Source of the DNA: Candidatus Eiseniibacteriota bacterium
GTDB lineage: Bacteria; Joyebacterota; Joyebacteria; Joyebacterales; Joyebacteraceae
DNA: 64,000 nt
Assembly (NCBI GenBank): GCA_030622115.1
Contig: JAUXGN010000004.1
Coordinates: 26,469-90,468, forward strand
Direction: 5' to 3'
Both the position numbers and the translations under genes were made by a program. The notes beneath the pieces were generated by a model. The model made no database searches. It worked only from the letters and a program-made list of their open reading frames with translations, and was not told where the DNA came from. This document shows positions 59,258 through 64,000 of the stretch, piece by piece (position 1 is the stretch's first letter; each line of letters opens with the position of its first letter).

Positions 59258-59493
59258 GCAAGACGAAGCCGATCTTTGAGGGTGAGCTTGAGAGGCTCGA
59301 GAAACTCGTAGACAAGTTGGAGAATGGAGAGCTCGGACTCGAGGAATCGCTGACCGCGTTCGAGGAGGGGACGAAGCTTGCAAAGGCCCTGACGAAGATC
59401 CTGAACGAGGCGCAGATGAGAGTGCTGAAGCTGACTGCTGATGGGCAGGGCGAGTTCCAGCTGGATGACTTTGGAGATGACGCGGAGGAATAG
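59254..59493 (+). CDS. xseB: exodeoxyribonuclease VII small subunit
   Basis: FEGELERLEKLVDKLENGELGLEESLTAFEEGTKL. Confidence 0.93.
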   Translation: MSKTKPIFEGELERLEKLVDKLENGELGLEESLTAFEEGTKLAKALTKILNEAQMRVLKLTADGQGEFQLDDFGDDAEE

Positions 59494-59494
59494 C

Positions 59495-60382
59495 GTGCCG
59501 GTGTCTCGCGATTCATACATGGCGGAGAAGCGTAAGATCGTGGAGGATGCCCTCGAGCGCTTTCTCCCAGGATCTGAAGGCCGGTACTCGCGCCTCACTG
59601 AGGCGATGCGCTACAGTGTCTTCTCCGGCGGAAAGAGACTGAGGCCGATTCTCGCGATTGCCGCCTTTGAGATCGTGGGTGAACGGGGAGACGCGGTACT
59701 TGCCCCCGCTTGCGCCACGGAGCTCATCCACACGTACTCGCTCATCCACGACGATTTGCCGGCGATGGATGATGACGAACTCAGGCGCGGTCGACCGACC
59801 TGTCATAGGAAGTTCGATGACGCTCTGGCTATTCTCGCCGGTGACGCCCTTTTGACGCTGGCATTCGAGATAGTGGCCGGGGACACGGATCTTCCTCCGG
59901 AGCGTGTCCGGATGATCGTGAAGGAACTGGCGGGCGCCAACGGCTACGACGGGATGCTCGGTGGACAAGCGGCCGACATAGCAATGGAGGGAGAACTTCC
60001 GGACATCGGGGCGATCGAGTACATTCATGGGCACAAGACAGGTGCGCCTCTTGCGGCGGCCGTCAGGGTGGGCGCCATTGCAGCCGGAGCTAAGAGCATC
60101 GATCTGGAGCGTCTGACCGCATACGGGGAACGCATAGGCTTGGCCTTCCAGATCGCTGATGATCTGCTTGATGAGACAGGGTCCGCGAGTGAGATGGGGA
60201 AGGCCGTCGGCAAGGATCGGGATCGTGGTAAGATGACCTATCCAGCAGTAGTTGGAGCCGAGTCGGCGGCGCTCCGCGCTCAGGAGCTCGCAGACGATGC
60301 GATACAGTCGCTCGATGCGTACGGCGAGCGGGCGTCGGTGCTCACGGGGATCGCCCGTTTCATAGTGAACCGTCGCAACTGA
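59495..60382 (+). CDS. ispA: farnesyl diphosphate synthase family (IspA)
   Basis: GGKRLRPIL; HDDLPAMDDDELRRGRPTCH; FQIADDLLD; immediately upstream of dxs. Confidence 0.9.
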   Translation: MPVSRDSYMAEKRKIVEDALERFLPGSEGRYSRLTEAMRYSVFSGGKRLRPILAIAAFEIVGERGDAVLAPACATELIHTYSLIHDDLPAMDDDELRRGRPTCHRKFDDALAILAGDALLTLAFEIVAGDTDLPPERVRMIVKELAGANGYDGMLGGQAADIAMEGELPDIGAIEYIHGHKTGAPLAAAVRVGAIAAGAKSIDLERLTAYGERIGLAFQIADDLLDETGSASEMGKAVGKDRDRGKMTYPAVVGAESAALRAQELADDAIQSLDAYGERASVLTGIARFIVNRRN

Positions 60383-60400
60383 CCGCGAAAGCATTGGTGG

Positions 60401-62311
60401 ATGATGAGACTTCTGGACACGATAGACTCACCACAGGATCTCCGGAAGCTGGATGTAGCGGGGCTGGAGACGCTTGCCCAGGAGCTGCGAGACGAGATCA
60501 TCCGGGTCGTGTCGCGGACCGGCGGACATCTTGCCTCGAGTCTCGGCGCCGTTGAGCTGACGTTGGCTCTGCACTACGTGTTCGATACCCCGCGTGACAA
60601 GATCGTGTGGGACGTGGGGCATCAGAGCTACGCGCACAAGCTTGTGACAGGCAGACGCGAGCGTTTCGAGACCCTCCGTCAGTGCGGCGGGATCTCGGGC
60701 TTCCCCCGCAGAGAGGAGAGCCCGTATGACAGCTTCGGCACCGGTCATGCGAGCACATCGATCTCGGCCGCGCTCGGCATGGCGTGTTCACCCGAGTTCA
60801 TTGAGGAAGGCAGGCGGGCGATCGCAGTCATCGGAGATGGCTCCCTGACCGCTGGTCTTGCGTTCGAGGGGTTGAATCAGGCGGGGCATCTCAAGCGCAA
60901 TCTGATCGTGGTGGTCAATGACAACCGGATGTCGATCTCGAAGAACGTCGGGGCGTTGTCGCAGTACATGACAAGGCTGAGAACGGCGCCGACCTATCAC
61001 CGGCTGGAATCCGAGGTCTGGGAAATACTGGGGAAGATCCCGGCGATCGGCGAGAAAGCCCGCGATCTCGCGAGCCGTGCGCTCGAGGGAATGCGTGGTG
61101 TCTTTGTGCCGGGAGTTCTCTTCGAGGAACTCGGTTTCAAGTACTACGGACCGCTCGATGGGCACAATGTGGGGCTTCTGATCGAGGCTTTTGAGCGCGT
61201 GAAGCACATCGAAGGTCCCGTTCTGCTCCACGCGATGACCGTGAAGGGGAAGGGCTATCAGCTCGCCGAGGACGACGCGCCGCGTTTCCATGGACTGGGC
61301 TCATTCGACAAGGCCACCGGCAGCCTCAAGGCCAGCCCCAAAGCCATCTCGTACACGGAGGCGTTCGGGCGGACCCTGGCGTCGCTGGGGGACGATGACG
61401 AAGCGATCGTCGCGATCACAGCGGCGATGCCCGCGGGGACCGGGCTTACGCATTTCGCGAAGCGACATCCGGAGAGGTTTTTCGATGTCGGCATAGCCGA
61501 ACAGCACGCTGTGACCTTCGCCGCCGGTCTGGCCACTGAAGGCATGAAGCCCGTCGTGGCTCTCTACTCGTCGTTTCTGCAACGCGCCTACGATCAGGTG
61601 ATTCACGACGTCTGTCTGCAGAATCTCCCAGTCCGGTTCATGATCGACCGGGGAGGGGTCGTGGGTGATGATGGTCCGACTCACCACGGTGTTTTCGATC
61701 TGAGCTTCCTGAGAACGGTCCCGAATCTTGTGATTGCATCTCCGAAGGACGAGAACGAGCTTGCAGCAATGGTGTGTACGGCCATGGACTACAACGAGGG
61801 TCCGTTCGCTGTGAGATACGCCCGTGGCGCGGGGCTGGGTGTCAGGATGGATTTCAAGCCCACGGCGCTGCCGGTAGGCAAGGCCGAGCGGCTGAGGAGT
61901 GGTACGGACGTCTCCCTGCTGGCCATCGGTTCCATGGTCGCCACGGCTCTGGAGGCTGCCGAAGAGCTTGCTCGAGGCGGCGTTCATGCGTCGGTCATAA
62001 ACGCGCGGTTTGTCAAACCGCTGGATCGGGAACTCATTCTTGAAGAAGCTGTTCGCACGGGGCACATCGTTACCATCGAGGAGAACGTCATCGCCGGCGG
62101 GTTTGGAGCCGCCGTGATGGAGCTCCTTCAGGCCGAGGGCGTCTACGGAACACGCGTCCGGGTTCTCGGCATTCCGGATGAGTTCCTGGAGCACGCCTCT
62201 CGCGCGCGCCTTCTCGCGGATTGTCGCCTGACGTCGGACGACATAGCCGGGAGCGCACGGGAACTTCTCAGATCGGAGAGGAACGTTCTGAAAGAGGAGG
62301 CCGGGAGATGA
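60401..62311 (+). CDS. dxs: 1-deoxy-D-xylulose-5-phosphate synthase
   Basis: VVSRTGGHLASSLGAVELTLALHYVFDTPRDKIVWDVGHQSYAHK; GDGSLTAGLAFEGLN; DRGGVVGDDGPTHHGVFDLSFLR. Confidence 0.96.
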   Translation: MMRLLDTIDSPQDLRKLDVAGLETLAQELRDEIIRVVSRTGGHLASSLGAVELTLALHYVFDTPRDKIVWDVGHQSYAHKLVTGRRERFETLRQCGGISGFPRREESPYDSFGTGHASTSISAALGMACSPEFIEEGRRAIAVIGDGSLTAGLAFEGLNQAGHLKRNLIVVVNDNRMSISKNVGALSQYMTRLRTAPTYHRLESEVWEILGKIPAIGEKARDLASRALEGMRGVFVPGVLFEELGFKYYGPLDGHNVGLLIEAFERVKHIEGPVLLHAMTVKGKGYQLAEDDAPRFHGLGSFDKATGSLKASPKAISYTEAFGRTLASLGDDDEAIVAITAAMPAGTGLTHFAKRHPERFFDVGIAEQHAVTFAAGLATEGMKPVVALYSSFLQRAYDQVIHDVCLQNLPVRFMIDRGGVVGDDGPTHHGVFDLSFLRTVPNLVIASPKDENELAAMVCTAMDYNEGPFAVRYARGAGLGVRMDFKPTALPVGKAERLRSGTDVSLLAIGSMVATALEAAEELARGGVHASVINARFVKPLDRELILEEAVRTGHIVTIEENVIAGGFGAAVMELLQAEGVYGTRVRVLGIPDEFLEHASRARLLADCRLTSDDIAGSARELLRSERNVLKEEAGR

Positions 62312-63195
62312 AGACGGTTGGCATAGTTGCAAACACGTCCAAGAGCGGTGTAGGCGATGCCGCCGCCCATGTGCTCGAGTGGGCCTTGGTTCACGACCTC
62401 ACGTTGGTTGTTGACGAGTCCTTCCGGGAGTTTGCGCCGCCGGCAGCCACCTGCCTCGCTGAACCTCAACTCATCGAGACCGCCGAGCTCATCTTCGCGT
62501 TCGGCGGCGACGGAACGCTCTTGACGGCCGCAAAGCGGGTCGCCGCTGCTGAACGTGAGACTCCGATCATCGGAGTCAACATGGGAAGTCTCGGCTTTCT
62601 CACGCAGATCGCTGAGGAGGAATTCGTCAACGTTCTGAAGCGGCTCAATCCGGATCAACTCCCGGTGAGTTCACGGATGATGCTGTCCGTGGAGATCGCG
62701 GGCAGAGGCGAGAGGCCGCCTGCGCCCCGCGCAGGTTCGCCCGCGCTCAATGATGTCGTGATCGCCAAGGGGGCCGATTCAAGAATGCTCTCGTTTGAAG
62801 CGCGAGTGGACGGCGAGATAGTCACGCGGTATGCCGCCGACGGTTTGATCCTGTCAACGCCGACGGGTTCGACAGCACACTCGGTGTCGGCCGGCGGACC
62901 GGTCGTGGCGCCCAATCTCGAGGCCGTGATAGCGACGCCGATCTGTCCACACACCCTGAGCATCAGGTCACTTGTTGTTCCGCCGTCTGCCGTAGTAGAG
63001 GTCGAAATGCTGTCGTGCGATGAGAAGACGATCGTGTCGGCGGATGGACACAGGGCTTTCCAGATATCTGTCGGTGAGACCGTGATCGTCAGACGGGCTT
63101 CGATAGATGCACACCTGGTCGAGGTCGCAGAGAGGTCGTACTATGAGATCCTCCGGACCAAGATGCGCTGGGCGGGCGGCGTACGGGAGCGGTAG
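62308..63195 (+). CDS. nadK: NAD kinase
   Basis: FAFGGDGTLL; GVNMGSLGFLTQ; DGLILSTPTGSTAHSVSAGGPVV. Confidence 0.93.
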   Translation: MKTVGIVANTSKSGVGDAAAHVLEWALVHDLTLVVDESFREFAPPAATCLAEPQLIETAELIFAFGGDGTLLTAAKRVAAAERETPIIGVNMGSLGFLTQIAEEEFVNVLKRLNPDQLPVSSRMMLSVEIAGRGERPPAPRAGSPALNDVVIAKGADSRMLSFEARVDGEIVTRYAADGLILSTPTGSTAHSVSAGGPVVAPNLEAVIATPICPHTLSIRSLVVPPSAVVEVEMLSCDEKTIVSADGHRAFQISVGETVIVRRASIDAHLVEVAERSYYEILRTKMRWAGGVRER

Positions 63196-63198
63196 AGA

Positions 63199-63774
63199 AT
63201 GACGTCATTCCCGCGGCCGCTGCTCGCGGATCTCAGGAAGCCGCCCAATATCGTGACGCTCTTGCGGCTGGCACTGATTCCGGTGGCGCTCGTTCTTCTG
63301 GTCGGCGAACGACGAGAGGCCGCGCTGGTGGTTCTGGTTCTCCTTGCCGCAACGGACTGGGTGGACGGGTACCTAGCGAGACGTTTGGGGCAAGTCACGA
63401 CGCTCGGCAAGATACTTGACCCGGCCGCCGACAAGATTGCGGTTGCCGCGGTCGTGATCTTCCTTGTCGCAAGAGGCGAGCTTCCGATCTGGGGCGCGGT
63501 CATTGTGCTGGCGCGGGACGTCGGGATACTGATCGGCGCGGTCACGATGGTGCGGGACGCGAACGATGTGCCACAGGCCGGCAGGGTCGGCAAAGTGACC
63601 GCGGGGGCGCTTGCCGTCATGGTGCTCGTATACGTTGCAGACTGGCAGGCTGCGGAGCCGATCGCGCTGTGGTGCGCCATGGCGCTTGTCGTGTTCTCCG
63701 GGGCGCTGTACGCACGGACGATGCTGGCGGGGCGATCGCGCACTCAAGTCGGTACATCTGAATCCGGACGGTGA
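63199..63774 (+). CDS. pgsA: CDP-diacylglycerol-glycerol-3-phosphate 3-phosphatidyltransferase family
   Basis: PNIVTLLRLALIPVALVLL; ATDWVDGYLARRLGQVTTLGKILDPAADK (CDP-alcohol phosphotransferase motif). Confidence 0.9.
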   Translation: MTSFPRPLLADLRKPPNIVTLLRLALIPVALVLLVGERREAALVVLVLLAATDWVDGYLARRLGQVTTLGKILDPAADKIAVAAVVIFLVARGELPIWGAVIVLARDVGILIGAVTMVRDANDVPQAGRVGKVTAGALAVMVLVYVADWQAAEPIALWCAMALVVFSGALYARTMLAGRSRTQVGTSESGR

Positions 63775-63780
63775 GAAGAA

Positions 63781-64000
63781 ATGAACCGAGGGACTTCCGC
63801 AAAGAGCAAGGTCTTTCTGCTCAGGCTCTACGATGGGAATGTCGATGACATCGCCGCCGGGATTGATCTCCTGCTCGACAGGAGCGGCCTCAGTAGCATT
63901 GCAAGCAAGGGCGAGACCATTGCCGTCAAGATGCACTTCGGAGAGAGCAGGGAGACCGGGCATGTGAAGGCGCGCTTCGTTCGCCGCATTGTCGCCTGGC
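63781..64000 (+). CDS. DUF362-like protein, 3'-truncated by window end
   Basis: MNRGTSAKSKVFLLRLYDGNVDD...KGETIAVKMHFGESRETGHVKARFVRRIV, open to the edge. Confidence 0.6.
   Translation, partial: MNRGTSAKSKVFLLRLYDGNVDDIAAGIDLLLDRSGLSSIASKGETIAVKMHFGESRETGHVKARFVRRIVAW

Overview
64 kb, essentially all genes on the + strand, closely packed with many ATGA/TTGA overlaps. Three blocks are visible. (1) About 0.06-38.4 kb: a large LPS/exopolysaccharide locus. It has four GT9 heptosyltransferase-like proteins, an MsbA-like ABC exporter, GmhB, many GT4 glycosyltransferases, two O-antigen ligase/polymerase-like proteins, a bacterial sugar transferase, and a Wza / GumC-like / ExeA-like ATPase / BY-kinase-like module resembling exosortase-associated EPS loci. 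It also has a heparinase II/III-family protein, an AlgD-like GDP-mannose dehydrogenase, a radical SAM protein, a polyprenyl synthase, ManC, GalT and GlgA. (2) About 38.4-47.4 kb: a tRNA-Gly/Cys/Leu cluster, two paralogous secreted glycoside-hydrolase-like proteins sharing a sigma-54-like promoter element, CvpA, a Clp-like double-AAA protein with degenerate catalytic motifs, and an aldehyde dehydrogenase. (3) About 47.5-64 kb: a housekeeping run, tRNA-Val, infC-rpmI-rplT-pheS-pheT-(zapB-like)-zapA-[structured RNA, 6S candidate]-rarA-rny-ymdB-like-folD-xseA-xseB-ispA-dxs-nadK-pgsA-DUF362-like (truncated at the edge). No CRISPR array, transposase or rRNA was seen. The best discovery candidates are the Clp-like pseudo-ATPase at 44.1-45.9 kb, the shared sigma-54/dyad element in front of the twin secreted proteins, the multi-hairpin RNA region at 53.1-53.3 kb, and a promoter-leader-terminator arrangement at 13.46-13.72 kb. 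Functional names come from motif recognition by eye; no database search was run.
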